DNA of 64,000 bases from Prevotella sp. P2-180 (GCF_002251435.1 NZ_NPJI01000065.1:1-64000), one strand, 5' to 3'. Shown: positions 49,046 through 58,069, counted from the first letter of the stretch. Notes: generated from the letters alone by a model not told the origin. A program made the numbers and translations.

Positions 49046-50416
49046 TTATTTTTTATCAAATAATAATTTCAACTGTTTGTCAAAGTCACTCATAATCTCA
49101 TGGTCTTGAATGACACGGAACTTGTCATATTCTGTGAGTGCCTTTTCTACCGCCTGTTCGTGAGTCACACGCCCTGCATCTGGAAGTAACGGACGGTTGT
49201 TCAAATCCATATAGCGCTGTAGTAGAGCCGACCAGTCTGCCATAGTCATTAAGATATGGTCTTCTGCACGTTGCTCTGCAATGTCTATAAAGGCATTGCT
49301 CAACCTGTTCAACGAATCAACTTCCTTTTCGCTGAGATAGTTCTTGGCCACAGTAACATCCGACTTGATGACTCTTCCGTCTGGCGCATTCTTCCATGTT
49401 GTCAAACCCATATGAGGGCGTTCGGCATCCGCACGGTCATAGATAATCTCGGCAGCGGTCTGTTTTGTTACGGCATAATGCATTATGTTCTGCACCGTCT
49501 TAAAGAATAACTGCGTTTGTTCTGAATCTTTATCGTAATCAGAACTACACTCACTGTATATGTCTGTAATCTTTTGATAATAACGTCGCTCGCTGATACG
49601 AATCTCACGGATGCGGTCAAGCAAATCATCGAAGTAGTCTGCCCCGAATACGTTCTTTCCCTTCAGTCGCTCATCATCCAACACAAATCCTTTGGTAAGG
49701 TATTCTTTCAGAACCTGTGTTGCCCATATACGGAACTGAGTTGCCTCATAGCTATTCACACGATAACCCACGGCAATGACCACATCAAGGTTATACATCA
49801 TCACCTCGCCAGACCATTTGTCCGAAGGTATCCTAATTTTTCGGATAGTGTCGGACAAATGTATTTCTCCGCTTTCATCAATTTGTTTAAGATGATAATT
49901 AACTGTACGAACGTCGATACCAAATAACTCTGCCATTCTCTGTTGTGAAAGCCAGAAAGTATTGGTGTCGAAGATAACTTGAACCTGTACTTTTCCATGT
50001 CCACTTCTATACATGAGTACTGAAGACTCCATGCTTCTCACAGCAACATCTGGAGTCATGGTCGCACTGAAATATTGCTGAGCCGCCTTCACCATCTCTT
50101 TCTTTTGGTCGGCATTCATAGCCACAGCCATACAGGCCGCACGAGACAGACGGATGCTCGTCACCTCTCTGACAGCACCACTGCCCAGTTCCGCCATCTC
50201 TGTTATCTCCACAAAATGCTCACCCAGATGATAGCCCTTCTGTGAAGTCCATGCCTGTGCCTTGGCTATGACACGTTCAAAGTTCCAGTATTTGCCATAG
50301 CCCATCACTCGCGCCAACTTGCGTGAGTTCCACCATTCCTTGCCATCAGCATCAACCTCTCTTAACTGCTTGAAAGGAGATTGGAGTTCGGGGATGTTGT
50401 TAGAATTTTGCTCCAT
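49046..50416 (-). CDS. DinD-RhuM fusion protein
   Basis: The protein has 456 residues. Residues ~15-118 (DGKEWWNSRKLARVMGY, FERVIAKAQ, ELGSGAVREV, LSRAACMAVAMN) match the N-terminal part of DinD, the DNA-damage-inducible protein. From ~128 on (FWLSQQRMAELFGIDVRTVN, VIAVGYRVNSYEATQFRIWA) it matches the RhuM family, normally ~330 residues. Both halves look DNA-binding or antirepressor-like; the precise role of either family is poorly known. No clear promoter in the 236-bp gap behind it. Confidence 0.8.
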   Translation of the reverse strand: MEQNSNNIPELQSPFKQLREVDADGKEWWNSRKLARVMGYGKYWNFERVIAKAQAWTSQKGYHLGEHFVEITEMAELGSGAVREVTSIRLSRAACMAVAMNADQKKEMVKAAQQYFSATMTPDVAVRSMESSVLMYRSGHGKVQVQVIFDTNTFWLSQQRMAELFGIDVRTVNYHLKQIDESGEIHLSDTIRKIRIPSDKWSGEVMMYNLDVVIAVGYRVNSYEATQFRIWATQVLKEYLTKGFVLDDERLKGKNVFGADYFDDLLDRIREIRISERRYYQKITDIYSECSSDYDKDSEQTQLFFKTVQNIMHYAVTKQTAAEIIYDRADAERPHMGLTTWKNAPDGRVIKSDVTVAKNYLSEKEVDSLNRLSNAFIDIAEQRAEDHILMTMADWSALLQRYMDLNNRPLLPDAGRVTHEQAVEKALTEYDKFRVIQDHEIMSDFDKQLKLLFDKK

Positions 50417-50652
50417 ATATATTTTTAACGTTTTCGTTGGATGTTGCTACAATTCACCGCTGTATGTTTTCACTGTTTGTACCAGAGATATAGGAATATG
50501 AGCCATTTATCTCTCCGTTTATGCCATCAGACTTCCAAAGATGAAAACCAATGTAACTCCAATAAGCCAACCTTTGCAGGTGTATTTTCTTGTATCATTG
50601 TTCTTTCAGTTTATTCTCTTATTAGTCTTATGGGGTATCTTACCCTCAAAGA

Positions 50653-52131
50653 CTATGGTGCGATTATTTCCCAGTGCCCACCTTTGTCTGGGCCAATACG
50701 ACGGATGACCCCTTGTTCCTGTAGTTTTCTTAAGTGCTCTTGCACGTTGCGAGAAGCGATATTTATTTCTTTGGAAATGGATTGTGCCGTAGCGTTCGGA
50801 TTCTTACAGATAATTCTAACAATCTTAGCACGCGTCGTAGATAATTTTTCTACGATGCTATCTGCGATGTTTTCTGCGATGTTTTCTACGACATCACCGC
50901 CAACTTTACCGCCAGTTTTACCGCCATCCTCTTTGGTATAACTCTGTGAGACTCTCACATCAACCTTGAATGCCGTGATAAGATTGACGTTGAACTCTGC
51001 GGGTTGGTTGCCATTTTCCTTCAGGTCAGTCTGGACTTGGCCTACACCTCGATTGAACATATTGACATAGCCCAGTGTCTTCATGGCACTGGCAACAAGT
51101 GGGTTGCGATAGTCGTTAACACTGGGGAAATTCTCAGGACGGGCATTGCCATACAAGCCGCCTGCATTCAGAATCTCCAGATGGCTGGCAAACTCATAGA
51201 AGCGAAGTGGCGTATTACTCTGCATATCGCGGTGCATACAGGCGTTAAGAAGAAGCTCTCGGATAGCCTGATAGGGGTAGTTACTGACCATCTCCTCGCG
51301 AAGGATAGAAACGAAAACGGGTTTCTTCTTGATAACAGACAACTCCAAAAGCGATTCCAGACGTGGCAACAATTCACAATAATTGCCTTCCAACTGCATT
51401 TCGTTCTCCACCTCACTGGTCACGTCTTCACCCTTAAAACGTACATACTGCACATAAAGACCTGGCATGAAACGGCGTGGCTTGTAGCCAAACAGTACGA
51501 CTGCTGCATATGTGGGGCATTGGTGCTCAGTGTCATACATGCCCACAGCGGCCATCTGTTCCTCGATAGGGCGCTTATCTGACTCCACTATCTCATTACC
51601 TAATAGCGGTATCAGATACTTTGTGCGCAGCAAGTCCGTGTTGACATCATTCAGTTTGGCAGCCAAACAAGGCATGGTGTCGAAGGTTGCCATGAATGAC
51701 ATTCTTCGTTCTGCTAGGATGCGTTCTTCAGCCTCCGATGCTATGTCACGACGAGGACCGATACGAATAAAAGTTCGTCCACGATAGCGCACAGGCGGCA
51801 GGTCGGACGGACTGACCTCAGCAACCAACAAATCACCTTCAGGGAACTGGAAACGGTCAACGCTCATAACAGGTATAGGAAGGATGTTTCCGTTGCTGCG
51901 TATGGCTGCAATCTTCTTCAGCAAGTCATCAGTGACCTTCAGACCTGACAACTCGCCATTGTCGAAAGCGCCCAATATCAAGTAGCCATTCTTTCGTGAA
52001 TTTGGCAGATCGTTAGCAAAGGCACAGATGGCCTCTTGGAACTTATCCATGTCACCTGTTGACGTGGTTCGCTCCACACGATAGGTTTCCGTGCTATGCA
52101 GCAGTTCTTGTATTTCGTCTTTTGTTATCAT
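50653..52131 (-). CDS. AlbA_2/Schlafen-type ATP-binding regulator
   Basis: The protein has 492 residues. An N-terminal AlbA_2 domain (ICAFANDLPNSRKNGYLILGAFDNGE) is followed by a GHKL-type ATP-binding region (RELLLNACMHRDM, NRGVGQVQTDL) and a C-terminal winged helix (ATAQSISKEINIASRNVQEHLRKL). Just before it lies a Gly/Val/Asn low-complexity linker (GGKTGGKVGGDVVEN) coded by near-repeats. These COG2865-type proteins are common in accessory regions and are thought to be regulators or defence factors. Starts 5 bp after the broken XRE gene. Confidence 0.78.
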   Translation of the reverse strand: MITKDEIQELLHSTETYRVERTTSTGDMDKFQEAICAFANDLPNSRKNGYLILGAFDNGELSGLKVTDDLLKKIAAIRSNGNILPIPVMSVDRFQFPEGDLLVAEVSPSDLPPVRYRGRTFIRIGPRRDIASEAEERILAERRMSFMATFDTMPCLAAKLNDVNTDLLRTKYLIPLLGNEIVESDKRPIEEQMAAVGMYDTEHQCPTYAAVVLFGYKPRRFMPGLYVQYVRFKGEDVTSEVENEMQLEGNYCELLPRLESLLELSVIKKKPVFVSILREEMVSNYPYQAIRELLLNACMHRDMQSNTPLRFYEFASHLEILNAGGLYGNARPENFPSVNDYRNPLVASAMKTLGYVNMFNRGVGQVQTDLKENGNQPAEFNVNLITAFKVDVRVSQSYTKEDGGKTGGKVGGDVVENIAENIADSIVEKLSTTRAKIVRIICKNPNATAQSISKEINIASRNVQEHLRKLQEQGVIRRIGPDKGGHWEIIAP

Positions 52132-52136
52132 TCGAC

Positions 52137-52308
52137 TTATTTCTCTTGATTGAATTCATCCTGTCTCACCAACTCCTGTACCGGCACTTCAAGCGCATTT
52201 GCTATTGCAATGAGGGCTTCAAGGCTTGGTTGGGTGGTATTCTGCCAACCACTTGTTGTTTAGGTCGTGTTCTGCTAGAACGATTCTTATCCGATTTAAT
52301 TTTGCCAT
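52137..52308 (-). pseudogene. Broken XRE-family HTH regulator
   Basis: Read on the minus strand from the ATG at 52308: AKLNRIRIVLAEHDLNNKWLAE, then a wrong-frame run and an early stop. The expected C-terminal half (TTQPSLEALIAIANALEVPVQELVRQDE) continues in another frame to the stop at 52137. About a dozen codons covering the recognition helix are missing, which fits an internal deletion with frameshift. Confidence 0.75.
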
Positions 52309-52330
52309 GATAGATTTCTCTTATTTGAGG

Positions 52331-52339
52331 GCAAAGATA
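52331..52339 (-). promoter_or_regulatory. -7 box for the XRE/AlbA_2 unit
   Basis: TATCTTTGC on the minus strand, 22 nt before the XRE ATG. Confidence 0.6.
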
Positions 52340-52510
52340 CAAAAATTTATTCATAATTCAGCAGAATACACATAATTTTTATTGTTTATAGTGAAAATTT
52401 GATGATTTTATCAAGTATTTGTCGTTATCATTGGCACAAACAAGTCATTTTGACAACGTAATCACATTCCTCTTCGAGCATAATTTAACTTGCCTGTTTT
52501 TCTTTGTGTT

Positions 52511-53578
52511 TTATACTGATGGTGTGATAATTAGTCTCCAAGAATTATCTTTCTCAGTACGAGTGATATATCCCTTCTCTGTAAGGAGTCGTAACTGCTT
52601 GTTTACTGCTGTAACACTGATACCGGCAGCCTCTGCCAGTTGCGGGATGGTACTGTTCGGCTGCTCATACATGCGGTTAAGTATTACGCTGGTAGTAGCA
52701 CTACGGAATTTCACGCGTTCGCCATCAAACCACCAAACATTATCTCCACGCTCAGTCAGGAACTGTATGTCATATGACACCTCGTCAATAAAAAGGTTCG
52801 TAAAGTAAGTAAGAAACTGCTGAATGTCACGCTTTGAGGCATGTGCGCCAAGTGAAGGGGCAGCTCCGACAGTAAGGTCAGTACGATGCAATGCCTCTAA
52901 ATACTCTTTTTTCTTACGACTACGCACCACGATCATAGGATAATCATGGCGAGTGAGGATGTAGTTGACCATCAATCGGGCAATACGTCCATTGCCGTCT
53001 TCAAATGGATGAATACGAATGTAGCGATAGTGGAATATCGCAGCAAGCTCTATTGGAGTCAACTTTCCCGATCTTTCTGCATCGTTATACCAATCTACCA
53101 AATCGCTCATTAAAGCAGGAGTCTCTTCTGGTGTAGCATACTCAAATCGGTCACCATAACGAGTGATGACAGAATTTGGGCGCGTTTTGTATTGTCCTGC
53201 ATGGATAACGTAACTTGTCTGAACCCCTCCAGGCAGATTGCGATACACTGTATAATCCTCTCGTAAGAGGGTCTTATGCAACGTTCGTATAAAATGCTGT
53301 GTCAAAGGAGTCTCTTTAAGCCTTGCTTCCTCCTTCATCATTTTCAGGCCAACATTGCTGGCGGTCATTTCGTGAACATCACGAACATCAGCCTCGCCAA
53401 CTATCTTTCCGAACAGGAGTAATATCTCTGTCTGTCCATAAGTCAACGTATTACCCTCAATGTGGTTACTATTATAGTTGAAATCAATAGTGAATCGACG
53501 GCTAAGCATCTCTCTGTCTCTATCAGACAAGGGCTGCAAAGCGTTCCATTCGCTCATTACGTCTTCTATACTCTTCAT
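52511..53578 (-). CDS. Fic-family AMP-transferase with wHTH
   Basis: The protein has 355 residues. The Fic motif is HPFEDGNGRIAR (near 190-201). The N-terminal SNHIEGN (Ser37, Glu41) is the class II inhibitory motif that blocks the ATP site. The C-terminus is a winged helix (NSTIPQLAEAAGISVTAVNKQLRLL). Such Fic proteins transfer AMP to target proteins and often sense or repress their own promoter. Two near-identical palindromes flank its promoter. Confidence 0.87.
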   Translation of the reverse strand: MKSIEDVMSEWNALQPLSDRDREMLSRRFTIDFNYNSNHIEGNTLTYGQTEILLLFGKIVGEADVRDVHEMTASNVGLKMMKEEARLKETPLTQHFIRTLHKTLLREDYTVYRNLPGGVQTSYVIHAGQYKTRPNSVITRYGDRFEYATPEETPALMSDLVDWYNDAERSGKLTPIELAAIFHYRYIRIHPFEDGNGRIARLMVNYILTRHDYPMIVVRSRKKKEYLEALHRTDLTVGAAPSLGAHASKRDIQQFLTYFTNLFIDEVSYDIQFLTERGDNVWWFDGERVKFRSATTSVILNRMYEQPNSTIPQLAEAAGISVTAVNKQLRLLTEKGYITRTEKDNSWRLIITPSV

Positions 53579-53606
53579 ATATACGGTTTTTGCAAGAATT
53601 TACACT

Positions 53607-53706
53607 AAAAGGTTTATTTCGTCAACCTTTACTGCGTGCAAAGTTACAAAATTCTCGTCAAATAATAGCAGTATAACACATAAAAAGGTGTATTCCAGCA
53701 ACCTTT
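53607..53706 (-). promoter_or_regulatory. Fic promoter with two operator-like palindromes
   Basis: AAAAGGTTTATTTCGTCAACCTTT (first 20 nt given in part: AAAAGGTTTATTTC...) at 53607-53630 and its relative at 53683-53706 share 20 of 24 bases, each with AAAGGT/ACCTTT arms. The minus-strand -7 box TAACTTTGC lies between them at 53646-53638. Confidence 0.6.
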
Positions 53707-53847
53707 TTTAGTATTATTAGGCATTCTAGTGCTATTTCATCCATCATTTTTGTGATAACATGTTTGGGTCATCCGACATTTGTTGTTTGGCAGCCACATA
53801 TATTATATAAGGTAAAAAAGAAAAGTCAATGTTAAAGTCAGAGAATT

Positions 53848-55056
53848 ATGGCATCCATCAAATTAAAGTTCAGAACATCCTCCGTTCAGGAGAAAGAGGG
53901 CCGCCTGTACTATCAGGTCATCCACAACCGTGTGGTAAGGCAAATACAAACAGCATACAGAATCTATTCCTCAGAGTGGGATGCGGTTCATTCAAGCGTC
54001 ATCCTGTCGTCTTCCGCCACTCCACAGCGCAATAATTACCTCCAGGAATTAAAAGAGACACTGGAAACAGACAGAAAGAAACTGCAGCTGGTCATTGCAC
54101 GGTTGGACAAGGAGGGGCATCCTTACTCTGCAGACACCGTCGTTGAACACTTCCATGAAAGGAAGGAGTTGCAGGGCATCATCGGCTACACGCTGGAATT
54201 GAACGAGAAACTGAGACGCATCGGCAAGAAGCGGATGGTGGCAAGATACACCACCACCCTCAACAGCCTTCAGCGTTACCTGAAAGGAGACGATGTGCCG
54301 TTGGAAGAAATCGACGGCACGATGATACAGGGCTATGAGCAGTGGCTAAAGGACAGCGGACTGTGCCGCAACACCACTTCATTCTATATCCGTAACCTAC
54401 GCACCATCTACAACCATGCCATTGACGACGGATTGGTCATCTCCTCCTCACCGTTCAAGCACGTCTATACCGGCATCGACAAGACCGTCAAGCGTGCCCT
54501 TCCCTTGGAAATCATCAAGCAGTTGAAAAATCTGGATTTGAGCCTGACCCCACGTATGGAACTTGCAAGGGATATTTTCCTGTTCAGTTTCTATACCCGT
54601 GGAATGTCGTTCATCGACATGGCACAACTTACACCAAGCAATCTGCATGGCGGCACGCTCACTTACCGCCGTCAGAAGACCTCGCAACAGTTGCACATCA
54701 AATGGGAACCTGCCATGCAGGAGATTGTAGAGAAGTACAAGACTGAAGATTCTCCCTATCTTCTCCCTATCGCCAAAGGGGAGGGCTCCCTATTCTGGAG
54801 GCAGTACAAGAATGCCTATAGCCGTATCACCAAGCAGTTGAAGAAAGTCGGAGAAATTATAGGCCTGTCCATACCGCTGACCACCTATGTTGCCCGCCAC
54901 TCCTGGGCAAGCATAGCCAAGAGCAAGAATGTGCCCATTTCCACTATCAGCGAGGCATTGGGGCATGACTCCGAGAAAACCACACAGATATATCTCTCCT
55001 CATTGGACACCTCTGTAGTAGATAACGCCAACAATCTCATCATCAATTCTCTTTAG
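53848..55056 (+). CDS. Tyrosine site-specific recombinase, likely promoter invertase
   Basis: The protein has 402 residues. An Arm/SAM-like N-terminus is followed by a core-binding domain (GYEQWLKDSGLCRNTTSFYIRN) and the catalytic domain with the Arg of FYTRGMSF (near 250), ARHSWAS (near 350) and GHDSEKTTQIYLSSL with Tyr near 381. This is the Bacteroidetes recombinase family that includes capsule and surface-protein DNA invertases as well as element integrases. It ends 102 bp before the left inverted repeat of a promoter segment, so it is most likely the local invertase; integrase of a nearby island is the alternative. Confidence 0.88.
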   Translation: MASIKLKFRTSSVQEKEGRLYYQVIHNRVVRQIQTAYRIYSSEWDAVHSSVILSSSATPQRNNYLQELKETLETDRKKLQLVIARLDKEGHPYSADTVVEHFHERKELQGIIGYTLELNEKLRRIGKKRMVARYTTTLNSLQRYLKGDDVPLEEIDGTMIQGYEQWLKDSGLCRNTTSFYIRNLRTIYNHAIDDGLVISSSPFKHVYTGIDKTVKRALPLEIIKQLKNLDLSLTPRMELARDIFLFSFYTRGMSFIDMAQLTPSNLHGGTLTYRRQKTSQQLHIKWEPAMQEIVEKYKTEDSPYLLPIAKGEGSLFWRQYKNAYSRITKQLKKVGEIIGLSIPLTTYVARHSWASIAKSKNVPISTISEALGHDSEKTTQIYLSSLDTSVVDNANNLIINSL

Positions 55057-55057
55057 G

Positions 55058-55088
55058 AGGTGCAGTGACTCACTGCACCTTTCTTTCA
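55058..55088 (+). terminator. Recombinase-gene terminator
   Basis: AGGTGCAGT (55058-55066) and ACTGCACCT (55072-55080) form a 9-bp stem right after the stop, followed by TTCTTTC. Confidence 0.7.
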
Positions 55089-55158
55089 ATATTTATAACT
55101 ATTGTATTGCGGTGAGATACCGCAACCACAAAAAAAACGGGGATTGTTGAGCAAAAAG

Positions 55159-55370
55159 GTGTTTCTCTCTTTAAGAGAAACTCCTCAGCGTTGCAAAATT
55201 ACGGAAAATATTCCAAACCACCAAATTGTCTATCATTTTTTTTATAAAAAACACAAAAAACTATTGATTTTCGTCAATCGGATGTTTTGCAAATATGATA
55301 ATTTACAGCGAAATCATGCCTATGTATCAACTGTTTAGCAAAACGATATTTCTCTTAAAGAGAGAAACAC
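55159..55370. promoter_or_regulatory. Invertible promoter segment with 22-bp inverted repeats
   Basis: Perfect 22-bp inverted repeats lie at 55159-55180 and 55349-55370, enclosing 168 bp. Each holds two short arms (GTTTCTC / GAGAAA) around a 7-bp asymmetric spacer TCTTTAA, as recombinase sites do. GCAAAA extends both repeats outward. The enclosed DNA is AT-rich and has no gene. Confidence 0.8.
55193..55225 (-). promoter_or_regulatory. Promoter inside the invertible segment, pointing left (OFF)
   Basis: On the minus strand TTTG (55225-55222), 20 nt, TAATTTTGC (55201-55193). In this orientation it faces the recombinase terminator; inverted it would read into the UpxY-like gene. Confidence 0.78.
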
Positions 55371-55559
55371 TTTTGCATACCTTATCCGAACGGTATTTCA
55401 TGCCGGAAAGAAGGCCTTGCAAATAGTGGACTCGGAAAACTGAGAATAGATGACTATTGTAGTTGCAACACAAGGGAAGATTCTGATATACAGCCTGATA
55501 CACACATCGGGGTGAACCATGAGTATGCTCTTTCCCTAAATAATACATGTCAAAATACT

Positions 55560-56132
55560 ATGGCAAATGTACAGGACAAGGATAAACCACGGTGGTATGT
55601 CATGCGGGCCTACAAGAACGAGAGTACTGCCGAAGAGCGTCTCTCTCATAAAACGTATGGCCTGAAGCATTTCATACCCAAGCAGAAAGTCCTTCGCACC
55701 ATCAACGGCGAGAAAACCCTTTGTATGGTACCCGTCATCCATAGTCTGGTGTTTGTATATGCAAGTCAAAGGCAGATTGTTGATTTCAAACACAATTATT
55801 ATTACAATCTCCAGTTTGTCACATGGAAAACCGAAGATGAACTCGTCTATCTAACCGTGCCTGAAAAAGAGATGAAAAATTTCATCGAGGTGTGTAAACA
55901 GACGGAACAGGAGGTCCATTTCTATAAAATTGATGAAATCAACAAAGGCAAGGATAAGATTGACATCGCCAAAGGCAAGCGAGTAAGAGTGCATGGCGGA
56001 CCGTTCGATCAGGTGGAAGGCTATTTCATAAAGATTGGCAGGAAGCGTGGTAAGCAACTCGTAGTCATCATTCCCGACTTGTTAGCGGTTTCCGCAGAAG
56101 TCGCACCGGAATATATTCAAGTCATAGACTGA
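55560..56132 (+). CDS. UpxY-family NusG-like transcription antiterminator
   Basis: The protein has 190 residues from the ATG at 55560 (an upstream ATG at 55512 is possible). An N-terminal NusG-type domain (PRWYVMRAYKNESTAEERL, HSLVFVYAS) and a C-terminal KOW domain (KGKRVRVHGGPFDQVEGYFIKIGRKRGKQLVV) fit the UpxY/LoaP specialised NusG paralogues. These are coded first in Bacteroides capsule operons and let RNA polymerase read through the long operon. A ~190-nt leader with no promoter of its own separates it from the invertible segment. Confidence 0.85.
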   Translation: MANVQDKDKPRWYVMRAYKNESTAEERLSHKTYGLKHFIPKQKVLRTINGEKTLCMVPVIHSLVFVYASQRQIVDFKHNYYYNLQFVTWKTEDELVYLTVPEKEMKNFIEVCKQTEQEVHFYKIDEINKGKDKIDIAKGKRVRVHGGPFDQVEGYFIKIGRKRGKQLVVIIPDLLAVSAEVAPEYIQVID

Positions 56133-56503
56133 AAGCTTATACAATGATGATAACCATCAAAGACATACGCAAAGGCCACCCTTTCGGAGTCTCCTCTACT
56201 ACAGATGCCCGTTCCGTCCTCCATAGCCGGCAGCTGCTCAAAATCTGCACTAGTTTCACTGATAAAGGAAATATCAAATATTTTTATTAACTTTGCACTA
56301 TGAAATCAGAAGAAAATTCCATAAAAGCAATCAGTGCCCAAGCGCATGGCGAGGCAGCCATCAACTGTGTCCGAATGGGTATAATCACACCCTATTTCTC
56401 TTAATAAAAAATAAAAATTTTATTTTATCTTGGCTTACGGGTCTTAAATGACCGCTTACTAACATCATTAATCTTTAATTATTTAATTTTTAATTTTTTT
56501 TCA
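56133..56503 (+). other. Gap with two weak small ORFs and filler
   Basis: Two short frames follow UpxY: 56144-56290 (48 residues, ITIKDIRKGHPFGVSS...) and 56300-56404 (34 residues, KSEENSIKAISAQAHGE...). The second is preceded by TAACTTTGC at 56288-56296. Neither resembles a family I know, and both could be chance. The rest is AT-rich, with a TTTAATT filler at 56465-56500. Confidence 0.3.
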
Positions 56504-57004
56504 ATGCGAAAGCTACTCGATACAAAAGCCGGTGCCACCTTCTACGAAGAAATGCCGAATCTCACGTTGAGCACCCGAAAGGACTGCATAGAATTCATCT
56601 TTAAACTGAAGCCTGGCATATATGTCATTATCAACATGACCCGAGGCACAGGAGGCAAGATTATGCTCTATGCCAATTGGGACAAATACTTCATGCGTAT
56701 GCAGAATCCCGATGTCCAACTGCCGAGAATCCAGAAGAACTGTCCAACTCTCTTTGCTGTTCTAACCGGCGAAGACAAGGACGACGTCAGTCTTCTAAGT
56801 CATAGAAACGCCCCTGCTCACGAAAGAGGATTTGGTGTCTTTTGTGATGGTGACGTCGATACCCCTCTCATCGCCCATATAGACAACAATCTATTGGACA
56901 AAGTGGCGATGCTGGTCAATAAGAACGTTGATATCTACAACGAGCTCAACACCACCCCGCCTTTCCCAGCCTGGAAAGACGGACTTCGCGACTTGTGGAA
57001 TTGA
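56504..57004 (+). CDS. Hypothetical protein in capsule-locus head
   Basis: The protein has 166 residues, no signal peptide or membrane helix. I do not recognise the family. The central part (KPGIYVIINMTRGTGGKIMLYANWDKY) looks like a beta-sheet core and the C-terminus is Trp/Pro-containing (PPFPAWKDGLRDLW). Codon use is coding-like and no frame breaks are seen. It lies between UpxY and the first structured repeat. Confidence 0.55.
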   Translation: MRKLLDTKAGATFYEEMPNLTLSTRKDCIEFIFKLKPGIYVIINMTRGTGGKIMLYANWDKYFMRMQNPDVQLPRIQKNCPTLFAVLTGEDKDDVSLLSHRNAPAHERGFGVFCDGDVDTPLIAHIDNNLLDKVAMLVNKNVDIYNELNTTPPFPAWKDGLRDLWN

Positions 57005-57023
57005 AAATCAATCAATAATTATC

Positions 57024-57091
57024 AATATTGTGATTGAAGGTTATAAGCCGCAGGACTTTAGCTTTCTCACTGCAGTGAGAATTAGTACAAC
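57024..57091 (+). repeat. Structured repeat element, copy A
   Basis: 68 nt sharing GAAGGTTATAAGCCGCAG, ACTTTAGCTTT, a hairpin and GTACAAC with copy B at 59765-59834. The hairpin here is TTCTCAC-TGCA-GTGAGAA. Confidence 0.75.
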
Positions 57092-57151
57092 GTATAATTA
57101 ATGTTATTAAAGTTAATTAAGGTTAGCAAAAGTTACAAAATAAACATTTCT

Positions 57152-57182
57152 TTTGCCGTTAGCAAAAAAATACGTAAATTTG
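57152..57182 (+). promoter_or_regulatory. Promoter of the Panacea-type pair
   Basis: TTTG (57152-57155), 19 nt, TAAATTTG (57175-57182), 18 nt before the ATG at 57201. Confidence 0.7.
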
Positions 57183-57200
57183 TACCAAAATTAGAAAGAT

Positions 57201-57647
57201 ATGACATACAAGGCATTAGACATAGCAAAGAAATTAATCTTCAAGGCGCAGAACGACGAGCCCAACGGAGGCGAGCGTCTTACCAACCTGAAGTTGCAGA
57301 AACTGCTTTACTATCAGCAGGGCTATCATCTTGCAGCTTTTGGCACACCGTTGTTTTCTGAGAATGTAGAGGCATGGATGTACGGGCCTGTTGTACCAAC
57401 TGTATATGACGTGTTCTCAGCATACGGTTCATCCGCTCTACCTGTAGTAGAATCGGAGATATCCCTCAGTGAAGAGGAGGAAATCTTGTTCAGTCAGGTA
57501 TATGATGCCTATAGGGAGTTCTCAGCCATTGGATTGATGAACCGCACCCATACGGAGAGACCTTGGATTGAGGCAAAGCCCCACGACCGCGGTACTGTCA
57601 TACCGTTGTCGAGCATGGAATCATATTTCAAGACTCAGATGCAATAG
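57201..57647 (+). CDS. Panacea (DUF4065) antitoxin-like protein
   Basis: The protein has 148 residues. LTNLKLQKLLYYQQGYHLA and EAWMYGPVVPTVYDVF are the signature of the Panacea/SocA/GepA-like (DUF4065) domain, which serves as the antitoxin in many unrelated toxin pairs. It has its own promoter and is followed 11 bp later by a small gene, the expected toxin position. Confidence 0.82.
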   Translation: MTYKALDIAKKLIFKAQNDEPNGGERLTNLKLQKLLYYQQGYHLAAFGTPLFSENVEAWMYGPVVPTVYDVFSAYGSSALPVVESEISLSEEEEILFSQVYDAYREFSAIGLMNRTHTERPWIEAKPHDRGTVIPLSSMESYFKTQMQ

Positions 57648-57658
57648 TTACAGTCATT

Positions 57659-58069
57659 ATGGTAAAGAAGTTCGCCATCAAACAGCCCAAGCCTCATGCA
57701 GCCGTCATCGGCAAGCCTCAGGAAAGGATTGTGTTTGGCTTTTCAGAACTTCGCCCATACAGCTATGTCAACTGTCATAACGATACTTCGTTTTTCATTT
57801 CTTTTTTTGAGCGTTTAAAAAAACTCAGTAGTTTGGACTGGAACACAGTAAACACCTCAGCCCGCCACTCCTTCGGTTTTGAGAAGATGCAGGCTGACAG
57901 TCTCACCGCTGCTGCCAAGCAACATGTCCCTGTAGGAATGACAAGTCTCATGGTGTTCCGTGCCTCAGGCGACAACCATGTATTTTTGGGCTATCGCGAC
58001 AACAACGTCTTTCAGGTTATATTCATTGAATACAACTTTGGCGACGTCTATTTCCACGGCAAGAAGTAA
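57659..58069 (+). CDS. Small protein, candidate toxin partner of Panacea
   Basis: The protein has 136 residues, basic N-terminus. SFFISFFERLKKLSSLDW, NTSARHSFGFEKM and the beta-rich end (VFLGYRDNNVFQVIFIEYNFGDVY) recall a widespread family of small uncharacterised proteins found beside antitoxin-like genes. It directly follows the DUF4065 gene on the same transcript. The role as toxin is inferred from position. Confidence 0.6.
   Translation: MVKKFAIKQPKPHAAVIGKPQERIVFGFSELRPYSYVNCHNDTSFFISFFERLKKLSSLDWNTVNTSARHSFGFEKMQADSLTAAAKQHVPVGMTSLMVFRASGDNHVFLGYRDNNVFQVIFIEYNFGDVYFHGKK

Noticed and set aside
53848..55056. Tyrosine recombinase as integrase of the dnaK island
   Set aside because: It lies outside the direct repeats and directly beside an inversion-type site pair; kept only as an alternative.
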